A DNA stretch of 64,000 nucleotides, taken from contig JAQJVL010000046.1 in NCBI GenBank assembly GCA_035578905.1, positions 3,160,730 through 3,224,729 on the forward strand, in the 5' to 3' direction. Below, piece after piece: positions 11,821 through 24,171 of the stretch. The position numbers were made by a program, and so were the translations under genes. Position 1 is the first letter of the stretch. The number at the start of each line of letters is the position of its first letter. The stretch is from Stictocephala bisonia. Its lineage: Eukaryota > Arthropoda > Insecta > Hemiptera > Membracidae. Under the pieces are notes generated by a model. That model did no database searches. It saw only the letters and a list, made by a program, of their open reading frames with translations, and was not told the origin of the DNA.

Positions 11821-13180
11821 GTAATGGTTAGTCTGTAAAAACACAAAATAAATATATTGATGCGATGCTTTCTATGATCCAATGGTCCTCGTGGTATTTT
11901 CTTGGTTGCGTAAGTATATTCTTGCCTACCATCTCATCCTTGAGTATGCAGTAAAAAGAAGAAGTAACAGAGTAGACACCCATTACTTTTCAAAAGGTGG
12001 ATCCATTCATCTTACTATTCGTGCAACAAGTTTTTGCTTTGAATTTGATAGTTTTTTAAAGTATTGATTGAACTGCATAAATAAAAAATTTCAATTTGTA
12101 AACCCCATCTTCAGACAACATGCGCAACTTTAACAAATGGCTGGACTCCCTGCTCTATTACAAGCAGTTATAATATAGTACATATTTTCTTATAAAAGTT
12201 AAAGAGGTTGCACATTTTTGTATTTCTCTTTTAGCCGTGGTTTCAGTATTTTCACGAGGCAGGCGCTAAGGTTGTATTTGTAACACAGTTGTAGAATGAA
12301 TCACAGAGATCTATTAGAAGGCAACGTAACCCACACACAATACCTGCGTAAGGCAAATCAAAACGTAATCACAATGATATGATACAACAAAAGATAAAAA
12401 TGAGTAAAGAGGTTAAATCAACCAAGCAAAACATACTGGATCATTATCAGCGAGCTGTTGCAGCAAAAAAGTAATAATTTAAATAATAGACTTTTACTGA
12501 AAATTATTTCATTTAAATTTTAGACTTACTTTTCAGTTATAGCTTTTTTACACTGTTAACTTCCACTGCTAGTATTGAAAAAGTTTTATAAAATGTTCAT
12601 ATTACAATGTTATATATTCAATTTTTTGACAGATCTTAATAATAAGTAATTTTTATATAAAATTACAAATAAATTAAACTAATACTTACCTTGCTAATCA
12701 GATAATTTGGTCAGGCAATTCCCTAGTAACGAAATTGTATAAAAATTTAGAGAGACGCTTCACATAAAACATACTCAGTTTACTAGTAAATATCCAGCTG
12801 GTGAAGAAAAAAAAAAAAAAACAAAAACAGCAATCAAGTTTCATGTTAAGTAACCGGATGCAATATATCAGTAATGTTTATCTGGCAAGCTTCGTGGTAT
12901 CACTAGAAGTTGCAAAAAAAGGCAAACCATTCATAGATGAAGAGTATGTCAAAGATTGCTTCATACATACATTGAAGAACTGTTTCATGATTTCAAAAAC
13001 AAAATTAAAGATTTGCATACAAACATGAATTTCATTATTTCATTTTACTATGTCACTTTGGGCAGCTTGTTCTGTGCCACATAACAGCCTTTTTCCGAGG
13101 CGCTCAATGCCCGACCACCGAATTTCGTGTCTGTTGTTTTTACACTTCTATTTTGATGTCAGATGACTAATTTTAGACGT
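11821..13180. other. Non-coding stretch
   Basis: AT-rich. Short open frames at 11882-12067 and 12801-13028 (the latter beginning in a poly-A/K run) have no recognisable domain and are treated as chance. Confidence 0.55.
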
Positions 13181-13184
13181 TTTT

Positions 13185-13315
13185 CGATTTACAGGAACTG
13201 GTTCAGTGTCCCTCCGATCCACACCATATTGCGGTTGTGTTAGAGAGGACTTTACAGTCCTAACTTCACCCCCATTTTTCATTTTCATTTATTTTTTTCA
13301 TTTCACCATCGGGTG
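13185..13315 (+). repeat. SINE 3' end
   Basis: GTGTTAGAGAGGACTTTACA followed by GTCCTAACTTCACC and a T-rich, CATTTT-type tail matches the 3' half of the tRNA-derived SINE at 41205-41400 and the reversed fragment at 43193-43275. The tRNA-like head is not recognisable here. Confidence 0.6.
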
Positions 13316-13407
13316 AAAAGGTCAAAACTACCATACCACCTTACCCTACTCTTCCGGCGTTGACCAACCAAGAAGGTCTGTGAATTCGACCAGAGCCATA
13401 AAGCCAG
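13271..13407. repeat. 137-bp direct repeat, copy 1
   Basis: Nearly identical (2-3 mismatches seen) to 13980-14106. It starts in the SINE tail and extends through CACCATCGGGTGAAAAGG to GAATTCGACCAGAGCCA. The two copies flank the 36-bp minisatellite. Confidence 0.9.
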
Positions 13408-13639
13408 ATGTACCAGAAATTCATAAATTAGCGGGTAGCTAAGTTAAATTCAAATGACCGCTACTCTGGAAGGATAAACGAAGTCCGGTTTGCAGAATTT
13501 AATTTCTTTTGAATAGACCATTCATTTGATACCACACTCTACCAAGACATACGTTGAAGATTTACGTTCAACTCATGGGCCGTAACCCTTAAAAGGTGAA
13601 ATAAAAAGTACTTACAGGTGAAAAAAACGTTTTACTATA

Positions 13640-13976
13640 CAGTGGTATTGACCCATCCTCCCACCCATACACGTACATTGGTACTGAACCACTCGCCCAC
13701 CCATACTCGTAAAGTAGTATTGACCCACCCGCTCACCCATACACGTGCAGTGGTATTGACCCACCCAAACACCCATACTCGTACAGTTGTATAGACCCAC
13801 CCACCAACCCAGAAATGTACAATGGTATTGACCCAACCACACACCCATACACGTATAGTGGGATTTACCCAACCACCCACCCATAAACGTACAATGGTAT
13901 TGACCCAACCACCCACCCATACACATATAGTGTGACTTACCCAACCACTCACCCATACACGTACAATGGTATTGAG
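13640..13976. repeat. 36-bp minisatellite, nine units
   Basis: Nine tandem units of exactly 36 bp plus a partial tenth, each containing CACCCATACACGTA and TGGTATTGACCCA with point changes. Because 36 is a multiple of three, long reading frames stay open on the minus strand and would encode a Trp/Gly/Tyr/Cys-rich 12-residue repeat. I regard this as a by-product of the repeat. The same unit recurs at 38036-38180 and singly at 58991-59030. Confidence 0.92.
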
Positions 13977-13979
13977 AAC

Positions 13980-14106
13980 CCCATTTTTCATTTTCATTTA
14001 TTTTTTTCATTTCACCATCGGGTGAAAAGGTCAAAACTACCATACCACCTTACCCTACGCTTCCGGCGTTGACCACCCAAGAAGGTCTGTGAATTCGACC
14101 AGAGCC
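13980..14106. repeat. 137-bp direct repeat, copy 2
   Basis: Second copy of the 13271-13407 repeat, immediately after the minisatellite. Beyond 14107 the two flanks differ: here a LINE scrap follows. Confidence 0.9.
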
Positions 14107-14159
14107 ACATTGTGGATCCAGACACACCCCATGAGAGAGAGGCGAAGTGGCGGTAGGAG

Positions 14160-14425
14160 GTGGTAACCAAGAGATTGAAAGATGATAGTGTTCCAAAGAC
14201 GGACATCGAAAAGTTAATAAAACATCATATATAAAAATATCTATTATTATCTCACCCAGTAGTCTTTCTGCAAACCTGTAATTGAATGTGAGGGGACGGA
14301 GGTTGGGCACTGAGCACTCGGCATTCAACAGACACGAGTCGAATATCCTAGATGGAAAACCACAGTGCAATTGTGGTATTATTGAGGAACACTTGGCATT
14401 GTGCATGATTCTAGAACCAATTACA
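14160..14425 (+). pseudogene. LINE ORF2 C-terminal zinc-knuckle fragment
   Basis: The plus strand near 14285-14405 reads GRRLGTEHSAFNRHESNI then CNCGIIEEHLALC, the C-x-C...H...C knuckle that ends many I/R1/RNase H-type LINE proteins. Weaker matching residues extend upstream to about 14160. Only this C-terminal end survives. Confidence 0.6.
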
Positions 14426-14429
14426 TACT

Positions 14430-16596
14430 GTACATAATGAATTCCTGTGAAATGTTGTAAATTATTTCACTGCGCATCTTTCAGGAGGTGTTCAAAATGC
14501 AACCAATTTCTGATAATGGATTACTATCTGGTAAATTATTTCAATGAAATGTATCAAAATGAAATAATTTATTTTCAAACTCTGTTCACAGAAAAAATAT
14601 TTTTAAAGCTTTTTTTGATTTGATACAAAATGAAACCTATAGTAGATATTTAAATATTACTTAAATATCTATAATTTATTTCCACATACACACACATATA
14701 TATATTAATACATTTTATCCAATCAAAATGTTTAAAACTTAACAATATATACTGAACATTTCTTTATACAAACCATAACATACAGTATTTAATTAGTTTT
14801 GAGATAAAATGAAATAAAATTATTCCAATCTTGATTTCTAATGAATAACTTTACAAGCTCAAACTTGTCATCTTATTGGGCTGGAAGAGGGCACACTTAG
14901 AGTAAAATAAAGCTATAATGTAACTAGTATAGTCATACAAGTATGCGACCCATTGAAAGACTGTTTCCATCTTGTTTTTTAATTGACAATGAATAAGGTG
15001 AATTGAAATTTACCAATAGAACTATTTAAAAGACCAAAATCCATTCATAAAATTTACTGGGGTAGAAGTTATGAGAAGATTGATTTCTCAGACTTTGGAG
15101 TTTTGCAATTAATGCTAAGGCTTTCCACAAATTAATATGTCTCATGTAACTTGCACACAACCTTTCTACCTGAGGTCTGATGGTTAGAAATGCACACGAG
15201 GGTCAATCCTGACCTTCCGGTGGTCCGTTATATATCCCTCTCCACAAATCGATTATGCAAGATTGGGTGCACATTCCAGTTCAAATTTAAACATTTGTTG
15301 ATCTATACCTTCATTAAAAATTAACATAACGAATGAAAAAAAGTAACGATTGTAAAAAATGGAATTTTTTTGAAAAATTTTTGAAAAAAAAATAGATGAT
15401 AGTTTAGTTTTAGTCCAAATTTAATTTGATAATTTTAAGTGTTTGAAGCTTAAGTTAAAGCTTTCTCGTTTTTAACATTCAAGTACAGGCATAGTGTCAA
15501 ATCATTAACAACTAATAACATAAGATATTTTGGTTTACACAAAATAATTAAGGTTAAATAAGTTGAGCACAGGGAATTTAAGCATACAAGATATTCATAA
15601 TCCATGCAACAATTTTACTGCCAATTATTTTAGGCTGAAATCACATGGTGTGGATTTTATGCATCAGGCTGATAACTAAACAAATAATTGCACAAAGAGA
15701 ACATAAAAATATTACTACATATTTTAAATATAAATCATGAGCATTGCCATTGTCCAAATTATAAACATCATTAAAATATAATTACCATGCAAACTTATAT
15801 TATGGTGATAGACTAGCCACTAGCTGAACTTAAGCTAACAACCATATGTCACAAATTACCTTGTTTTACACTTTATGAAAAACAGAAATTGTTTTCAAAC
15901 AATTATAAAAAAAATTAACACGTAACAATAGGACTTTCACTAACAAAATGGATAACCACACACAAACTACAAGGTTTATCACATTGGATCACTGGAAAGA
16001 GACCAGTCCATTAAGAGTATGCTATGCTTGTAAGACGAGTGGAGGGGTAGGAACATCAACAGTACAGCCTGACTCGTTTATGTGTTTTTGCCGTCTACCC
16101 CAGGGCCTAGAAAGTAAAACGAATTTCATTATTAAAAAAATCAATAATTTTTTAAAACTTTGTATTGTTACTAATGGAGTATTTGATAGAATACTAAGCA
16201 ACTGGTGTATATTTCAGATTGATTCACGAAGCAACGTGAACAAGTTTAGACTTTTTAAATTACAAGCCCTCATCAAGTAATATCAACTTTACCTGGAACT
16301 TACTTACCCATACAAATAAACTAATCTAACAAAGTGAATCTGATGCACTCAAAATTAACTGTTATGTTAATTCATATACTTACATCTTAACCTAGAAATA
16401 TCACAAGTAATATAATTGCAGTGCTACTATTTCTCCTCACACACCATCTAAAATTGTACAATGCCATGGGTCTTGGTGTTTTTGTTTCTACATTCAGTCA
16501 TTACTGTTTACTAACCTTAAATCTGATGACTCAAGACCTTTTCCACAACTAATTTTTTACCATTTACATTATATCCTCATTTTGTCTAAATCAATA
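14430..16596. other. Non-coding AT-rich stretch
   Basis: No gene or known repeat recognised. A 110-codon open frame at 15948-16280 shows no domain and is probably chance. Confidence 0.5.
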
Positions 16597-17081
16597 GAGT
16601 GGAATCCCTCTTAACCAGCCACCTTTGGACTGAGGACCTGACCGGATAACGATTTGACCGCTTAAGCTGACAAACTCAAAACCTCTTTATATTTCAGTTC
16701 ATTTAACGCAATTAATGTTTTTATTTATTAGAATATCTACTGTTCTCACCAAATGAAGTATATTCACAAAACACATAATTAATCACAAAAGCACGTGATT
16801 TAAACCAAGATAACCTACAACTATAGTTGTATGATCGTTAAAGGTCACCACACAACGGAAGCTCTTGACAGACTATTAAAAATAATCCTAACTCTTTATA
16901 CAAAAGTAAACACGTTGTGACAGTTTTTTTTATGAATCATGGATATTTTTGGCTAATCACTAACAGTTAAAACGATGCCTCGTTGATAAACGGCTGCTTA
17001 AAAACAAGTCACTGTTTTGAAAAAGGGGCTGGTTAAAGTTATGACTGGTTGAAAGGTGGCTGGTTAAGAGCGATTCTACTG
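16597..17081. mobile_element. Pogo/Tigger-type MITE with TA duplication
   Basis: Terminal inverted repeats GGAATCCCTCTTAACCAGCC (left) and the reverse complement of GGCTGGTTAAGAGCGATTC (right) bound a 485-bp non-coding element. TA dinucleotides lie directly outside both ends (16595-16596, 17082-17083). The subterminal CCGGATAACGATTTGACCG resembles the internal ends of Tigger-like elements. No transposase is present. Confidence 0.8.
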
Positions 17082-17221
17082 TAGTATATTTTGACATTTA
17101 GGGTGTCTAATCAAACATCACGGTAAAATTAGGGGAGCCACTAAACTAAAAATTGGGCCGATACTGAAAATATCACTTTAGTAAAGAGAAACATATCTCA
17201 TTTGCATCATAAAACAAATCA

Positions 17222-17500
17222 TAGAGAGCTTGGACATCATATAAGAGGAGTGTAATCAAATTATTTTTACATTTGTCAGTTAGTCAATATACAGTGGAGT
17301 GTCACTTATCTTAACGTAAACAAGCCACAATGACATCGTATAACTAAAAATATTGGATGGTAGGGAGTGATAATACAAAAATGACAGTAAGTTTATCTTC
17401 CATAGACATTACATCTTTTTTACATTTGGAAGCAATTTCACTAGGCCTAAGTTCAATAAAACTGTAACAAAAATTATGTGCAAAGAATAAAAAACACAAC
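17222..17500. repeat. Interspersed repeat, copy 1 of the 286-bp family
   Basis: From GAGGAGTGTAATCAAATTA to AAAATTATGTGCAAAGAATA this matches 39180-39450 almost base for base, with one short replaced block near 17294. No clear TSD was found here. Confidence 0.85.
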
Positions 17501-19050
17501 TTAAACTATGGTGCTGTTAAGTCACAAATAACAATTTTGTTTTTAAACTTAACTTATCAAATACAGTAATGTTATAAATAAGACTAGTACAGTAAATTAA
17601 AATATAAACAACTTCAACATAACGAACTAATATGTGTGACCTGTCGGGAAACTTCAGAATAAGAGTGCATTAGTTACACAATCGCTATTAGCCCCGCTAC
17701 AAGCGAAGTCTGTCCTGAAAATGCTTTACCCTCAACAGATGACAAAAGTGATGTAGTCTACTCTCATGGTACAGTTCCTGCTCAACATAGTCAGGTACGG
17801 TAAAAGCAACAAAAGTGTGCGCTGTTTAGTAAAAACCCTTACTAGATAAACAAATTTTTATTACAGTAATGTTTTCGGGACAAGTACGTAGATTAAAACA
17901 GAATGTTAGATAACTATGTCAGATAACAAGACTACTGTAAGAATAAATTTTCTTGAAAATTAAGAAGCTTAATCACAAATAGTAACTAGGAGGTCTAGAT
18001 TATATTAATTATAGTAGTTCAGTCCTTTATCGAAAGATCTTTCTCAGTGAAAATTTAGTGAGCGGACCCTCATCCATTAAATGGGTCTAAATAGGACTTT
18101 TTCTCCAGGGAAGCTAAATAGTGACTGTTTAACTATGTGGCTTACCGTTGTCATATCATTCCTCTACACTCTCTAACTGTACATGTAGATTTTTGAACCC
18201 ATACAGCACTGTATATTAGGGTGGGTAAAAAAAAAATTAGAATTTAAAATCGCAATAGGTCTCAAAAGTTACGTATTTGTATGCAGGATAATGAAAAAAT
18301 AGTTTTTAAAATTTTTAAGAAAGAGGGCTTCCAGGCTGCTCATCCACTTAAGAATAAAACCCTAATCGATCTACTGCTGTATTGGTGGAATTTGTATCTT
18401 GTTCAGTACGGGACTTGTGGCTGATGCAAGGACATAAGGTCTCTCGAGAAGCAGCTCACGGTGAAGGAAGGATTTTCTTCAATGAAAATCTGACACAGTT
18501 CCACAAGCCTACTGAGAGAAGCCAAAACGAAAGCTATAGGTAAGCAGTATGGTAGTAACACTAGTTGAGTGGAAAACTGCTAGCTTGGTGTGCCCACAGT
18601 AAACTCTCAGCTGTCAAAACATGTCTATTGTGCAGCCAAGCTCAGTTGAGCATGAGTGGCTACCCCTTCTGGGGTTTACCTGTACATTATTAGGTTCTAG
18701 TATAAAAAGCTAAAAAGTGAACCATTTGATGCACAATATAAGAATAAGGATAAATTTATTCCACCAAAAGGTAAATGTTTACAAAATATGAAACAAGGTT
18801 TGGAATTACTAGTTATCTTTACTAGTTGTGATGACTAGCCAACTAAGACAAAAGAAATTTCACTTCAGCCTAAATTAATAAATACTGCAGGACTGGGTCA
18901 CTGCAGCGTGTACCGGTTGTAGATTATGGTGTTATTTCAACTGATAAGAGCGGGATAGTGTACAGTAATACGAATTAACCTATACTGATCTACTATTTAC
19001 AAATATAACTAGAAAATAATACATTACAATTCTGTTCAGTGATAAATTAT
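17501..19050. other. Non-coding stretch
   Basis: AT-rich, no supported gene. The last part may be the 3' UTR of LINE-B. Confidence 0.5.
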
Positions 19051-19129
19051 GAAATTTAATTCATTTCGTTGATCTAACTTACAAATTAAAAGTCATTGTA
19101 GAACACCCAACAGTTCATCTACATTATGC

Positions 19130-20692
19130 CTATCTAAAAGCTATATCTTCGTTCTTTTTTGAAACAGTTTTAAATATACTTTTATTTACTTTGGGACGAT
19201 AAAACAGACCTTGAGCTGCACCTCGGGTGCAATAGTGCGTCCTGTCAGGCCCATTATTCCCACTACGAATGTAAAATATTTTTAAAACTTTGTAAATAAA
19301 TAGATGTTTTAAAGGGATAATTTTTAGGTTTTTGAAAAGTGGCATAGAAGGTTCTTGTTTAGATTTTAAAGATATAATTCTTACTAAATGCTTTTGTGTT
19401 ATTTCAATAGGACACAGCTGCGCTCGCTCCTCCGTATACTTCTACTCCATAAATTAAACGAGAATGTATTAAAGCAAAATAAAGAGTGCGCGATAGATCC
19501 TCATTGTCATAATTTCTTAAAAAGTAGAATTTTCAAATATTTTTTCGCAATTGGAATTGAAGTTAGGAAATTTGTTGTTTCCAAGATAAGGTTTCGTCAA
19601 CAACGACCCAAAGATATTTTACATTTTCTACTTGGTCAATATGTGGACAGTTGCAAAGAGCAGCTCATCCACAGCAAGTATTTAAATGAAATTAAAGTTC
19701 TTCATCAAAATGATATGTTTTAAGGTTAAAATTGATAAATTTAGTTTAGTCTGTGTTCACCACCATTTTATTATTATTACACTAACTACGTAATAAGTTT
19801 AAGTCATTGTTCATTCCGTTCCAAATGTTAATCTAATTGTCATGCGAATACTTTAGAGTGACGTCATCAGCAAATGCAGACACTTCTGCATCAAAAGGTA
19901 CACATAATAAATCGTTAATAAATACTAGAAATAATGTTGCAGAAAGAACGGACCCTTGAAGTACACCTTTATGAATATGTTTGGAATCACTTAGGTAATT
20001 TTGAATTCTCACTTGTTGGGTTCTGCCTGACAAAAAGCTTTTAAACCAATTATGGGCTACATCCCTTATTCCTGCAATACTTAATTTATCTAATAGAATT
20101 TCATGGTCAACAAGGTCGAATGCTTTTGTAAAGTTGATGAATATTCCTGAGGCCTTTTTGTTGCAGTTTATATCATTGTATCTACTTTCCATAAATGAAG
20201 TTATTACAGATTCTGTGCTTTTACCTTCGGTAAAACCAAACTAAGTTTTTGAGAATAATTTAGTACGTTTAAAAAAGGAAATTAATCTGGATTTCATGCA
20301 CCTCTCTATTATCTTAGATAATATAGATAAAAGATCGATCGGCTGATGATTCTGCATAAGGCAGCGACCACCTTTTTAAAAACTGGTACTACTATTGATT
20401 TTTTAAATTTTGTTGGAAATACACCAGTTGAAAAACTTAAGTTTACTATATGACTAAGAACATCTAAAATTGCGGGTTCGACATATTTCAGTAGTTGAAC
20501 CAATAATTCATCACAGCCTGTTGATTTTTTATTTTTAAAATTATTGAAGATATTTCAAAAGGTGTTACAGGACTTATAGCAGTGCGGATACAAAATAATC
20601 GTTGAAAGTGTTTGCTATCTCTTGGGGGTCATTGACCTTCGCCCGTCAGTTGATATTACTTTAGTTATCGGAGCTCTATCAAAATTATCAGT
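19130..20692 (-). pseudogene. LINE-B ORF2 reverse transcriptase and C-terminus
   Basis: The linker resumes at 20690. RT fingers are at 20503-20309 (FSTGVFPTKFKKSIVVPVFK) and the palm at 20192-19833 (GIFINFTKAFDLVDHEILL, GVLQGSVLSATLFLVFIND, FADDVTLKY). The thumb continues with stops through MNNDLNLLR and VENVKYLGVVVDETLSWKQQ (19825-19570). The C-terminal block KIIPLKHLFIYKVLKIFYIR is at 19320-19250. Catalytic aspartates in TKAFD and FADD are kept, but frameshifts and stops make it inactive. Confidence 0.85.
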
Positions 20693-20709
20693 TAAACTAT
20701 TTACAATCT

Positions 20710-20850
20710 CCCTCCCCTTTAGGGGAACCGAGCCTCAGGTAAAGGGCGGGTCACAGGTGGCGGATAGTGAATGTTCCACCAGATATGGTGGACAGCTGCG
20801 AATAAGGGGTAACCCGAATAAGCAGTCCCGGACCGAGGCGGCAGCACCGG
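20710..20850 (+). other. Structured 5' leader module of LINE-G
   Basis: This starts at the first base after the TSD and matches the leader of LINE-F (34302-34430) at blocks such as GGCGGATAG, GAATGTTCCACC, CTGCGAATAAGGGG and CAGTCCCGGACCGAGG. Possible pairings are 20716-20720 with 20741-20745, CCACC 20776-20780 with GGTGG 20787-20791, and the leader strand CCGAGCCTC (20728-20736) with GAGGCGG (20835-20841), the last crossing the first as in a pseudoknot. Confidence 0.6.
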
Positions 20851-21184
20851 AGGGCGTGGGAGGGTGATCTGTGGCGGGGTCACACTCAGCAAGTCCACAT
20901 GAGCCCGATGATAGTGCTGTGTCATGGCGAGGAAGTGCCGCCATCAAATAAGCACTGCCCGTACTGCCTTGTACGATAGGGTTTGGGTACCCGAAGGCTA
21001 GGAGAAGGTCACTCTGATGTATCACCGAGGCCAGGCCAACGTCTTGAAGCTGCAGTGAAAGCAATTGGCCTAGGAGAAGAAGACTCTGATCACAAACTCC
21101 TGGTCCTCCAGGTTGGGGGTTGAGCGTTGGGCTGACAACCCGCCTCGTAAAAACTAGCTCGTTACGTATCACCAACAAAATGCT

Positions 21185-24141
21185 TTGAAACAGGACTGGA
21201 ACTTAAGGAATAAGACCCGGCTTTGCATAAAGGAATTGAGATTTGGAACATGGAACGTTCGAAGTTTAGCCATACCAGGTGCAATAGATATTCTGTCAAA
21301 GGAGCTAGAAGAAAGAAACATGGATATTGTAGCACTTCAAGAGACAAGATGGCCTTTGGCAGGAGTTAATACCAAAGAGTATGTGATATATTATAGTGGC
21401 TGTGATTATAATAGATACTACGGAGGTACTGGTTTTGCGGTTAAAAGAAAGTGGAGCGAAGCAGTTTTATCTTTTAATCCTTGTAATGAAAGACTATATA
21501 CAATAAGAATTAGAGGAAGGTTTTCAAACATATCGCTGGTGAGCATTTATGCTCCCACAGAGGATGCTGAAGAAGATGATAAAGACAGATTTTATGAAAA
21601 TCTGGAAGAAGTTACCAATGACCTTCCTCAGTATGACCTAAGGATGATAATAGGAGATGCAAACGCCAAAATAGGGAAAGAGAAAATATGGACTGCCGTT
21701 GCTGGCAAGGAAAGTCTCCACGAAACATCCAACGATAATGGAATCAGACTGTTAAGTTTCAGTGAAGCAAGCAACTTCAAAATAATGAGTACAATGTTCC
21801 CCCACAAAAGAATACATAAAGAAACTTGGGTATCACCGAATGGACTCGTAAAGAACCAGATTGACCACGTATTAATAGATCAAAGGCATAAAACAAGCAC
21901 CCTTGATGTACACAGTCTAAGGAGCGCAGAGTGTGGCTCGGACCATAATCTTGTCCTCATAAAAGTTTTTCAAAGAATAGCAGTAGAGAAGAAAAAGGGA
22001 CAAAGACAAACTGATATTTATGAAATAGATAAATTAAAGATAAAAGAAGTGGCGGATAAATTTAAACTAACTCTTAAGAATAGGTTCCAAGTGCTTACTG
22101 ACCTAGAAGCTGAAACTGAAACAAGTATAGAAGATAGATGGATTAGTCTGAAAAGTGCTACACAAGAAACAACTATGGAGATATGTGGAAAAAGGAAAAG
22201 GAAAAAGAGAAATGTCTGGTTCGACGAAGAATGTGAGAAGAAACTGGAAGAGAGAAAAGATCTAAGGAAAAAATGGCTACAAGAACAATCAGAGGAATCA
22301 AATCAGAGGTACAGAAGGTTTCAAAATGAAACAAATAAACTGTTGAGAAAGAAGAAAAGACAGTATATAAATAGTATAATAGGCAAAGCAGAATCTATGC
22401 ATAGTGAAAACACTAAAATATTTTATAAGACAGTAAAAATGTAAAAAGGATTCCAACCGAACTCCTTTGGGATTAAGCTTGAAGGAAAAGTCATTGTAGA
22501 AAAACCTAGTCCTAGAAATATGGAGAAAATATTTTGACAATCTATTAAATGTAGAAAACGATTTTACAAACAATAATAGTGACTGTGTATTCCTAAATGT
22601 ACAACCAAAATTAGAAGAACCAAGTATGGAGGAAGTAAAAAGGGTAATAAAAGAGATGAAAAGTAACAAAGCACCTGGCGCAGATGGTATCAGTGCCGAA
22701 ATGATAAAGGCAGGAGGTAAATATTTAATTACGCAAATCCATAAGCTGTTATTACAAATCTGGAAAGAAGAATACGTACCGAAGGAATGGGAAGAAGCAA
22801 TAATAATACCACTTCATAAGACAGGCGACAAACAGAACCCAGAAAACTTCAGAGGAATATCTCTTTTAAACACTACCTACAAAATCTTCTCCAAAATTGT
22901 ACTTAGAAGACTAGAAACCTACACCAATGAAATTATAGAAGAACACCAAGCTGGATTCATAAAAAGCAGATCGACCGCAGACCAAATTTTCATTCTTAAA
23001 CAAGCCATTTCAAAATACTGGGAGTTTAACAAACATTTTTTTGGAATTTTTATCGATTTCAGCAAAGCCTATGACAGTTTGTGTAGAGAAAAGATATGGG
23101 AAAAAATGGAAGGTTTCGGAATACCAAGGAAAATCATAAATTTGGCAAGGCTTAGTGTAAATAACAGCAGATGTAGAGTAAAAGTGGAAAACGACTACAC
23201 CACAACCTTTGAAGTTAAGACAGGAGTGAGACAAGGTGATGGCTTGTCCCCTATTCTTTTTAATATCGCATTGAAGGAGCATTAAAAGAAGTAAAGAAAA
23301 CTAATATAGGGATAGAAATAGGGAATAAAATATCAGCTCTGGCCTTTGCAGATGACGTAGTTTTGTTGGCAGAAAGCAAAGAAGATCTGAAAATTATAAC
23401 TGAAATTTTAATTAAAGAAACCCAAGAAGTTGGACTTAAAGTTAGCAATGAAAAACTAAATTTATGTATTTTGGCCGAAATCCTGACAACACACAAAATT
23501 TTACAGTAGAAGGAAACAATTTTGAAAGAGTAGATGAATTCAAATACCTTGGTACAATAATTAGCTCTAACAACAGTGAACACACAGAAATTCAAAGTAG
23601 AATAAACTCAGCTAACAGAAGCATGTTTGCTCTAAATAAACTTATGTCATCAAAACTTTTGTCTTGCCATACAAAAATTAAAATTTACAAAACAATAATC
23701 AGACCAGTAATTCTCTACGGAGCTGAGTCATGGATTATCGACAAAAACACAGAAAAAAAGCTGATCACTTTTGAGAACAAAGTACTCAGGAAAATCTTTG
23801 GACCCACAATAGAAAACGGAGTATGGAGGCTGAAGCACAACAGAGATATTAGAGATCTATTCAAAGAACCAGACATTATAGCAGAAGCCAAGTGCCGACG
23901 TTTGCGGTGGGCGGGGCACGTAATGAGAAGAAATAATAATACTATGATAAAACAAGTGTGGAAAGAAAACCCTGACGGTAGAAGGCCCCCTGGACGTCCT
24001 AAGAAAAGATGGAAGGATCAAGTGGTCATCGACATGAATAAATTAAGGGTCAATGAAGAAGATGCAGAGGATCGTGAGAAGTGGAGGCAAATTGTTGGTG
24101 AGGCCAAATACCACCTTGGGTATCAGTGGCCATGGGAGTAA
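21185..24141 (+). pseudogene. LINE-G ORF: apurinic-like endonuclease plus reverse transcriptase, frameshifted
   Basis: The 419-codon frame from 21185 is a complete endonuclease: ELRFGTWNVRSL, DIVALQETRW, VSIYAPTED, MIIGDANAKIG, NQIDHVLID and the terminal CGSDHNLVL are all in place. A shift near 22440-22510 leads to the RT (22626-23285: NKAPGADGISAEMI, GIFIDFSKAYDSL, GVRQGDGLSPILFNI). A shift near 23275 leads to LAFADDVVLLAE (about 23340), and a third near 23460 to the C-terminal frame 23464-24141, which ends RRLRWAGHVMRR and GRRPPGRPKKRWKDQV. All catalytic motifs are kept; three small frameshifts disable it. It is one of the younger LINEs here. Confidence 0.9.
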
Positions 24142-24171
24142 GTAAGTAAGTAAGTAAACTATTTACAATCT

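Larger units (their letters stand above)
20710..24154 (+). mobile_element. LINE-G: full-length RTE/CFDP2-like LINE
   Basis: A 3445-bp element flanked by a perfect 17-bp TSD (20693-20709 and 24155-24171). It has a structured 5' leader (20710-20841), one long ORF region with endonuclease then RT (21185-24141), and ends directly after the stop in a short (TAAG)n tail. The protein type is the one often annotated as craniofacial development protein 2-like in insects. Both ends are present, so it is full length but carries frameshifts. Confidence 0.9.

Noticed and set aside
13612..14043. Repetitive Trp/Gly/Cys-rich proteins on the minus strand
   Set aside because: Two overlapping frames are open at once because the 36-bp repeat is a multiple of three; no start context or domain, so a minisatellite artefact.
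15948..16280. Possible small gene
   Set aside because: Open for 110 codons but no domain, no homology I can name, and AT-rich intergenic context.
19388..19723. 111-codon plus-strand frame
   Set aside because: The minus strand here encodes the RT thumb of LINE-B (NVKYLGVVVDETLSWKQQ), so the plus frame is a shadow.
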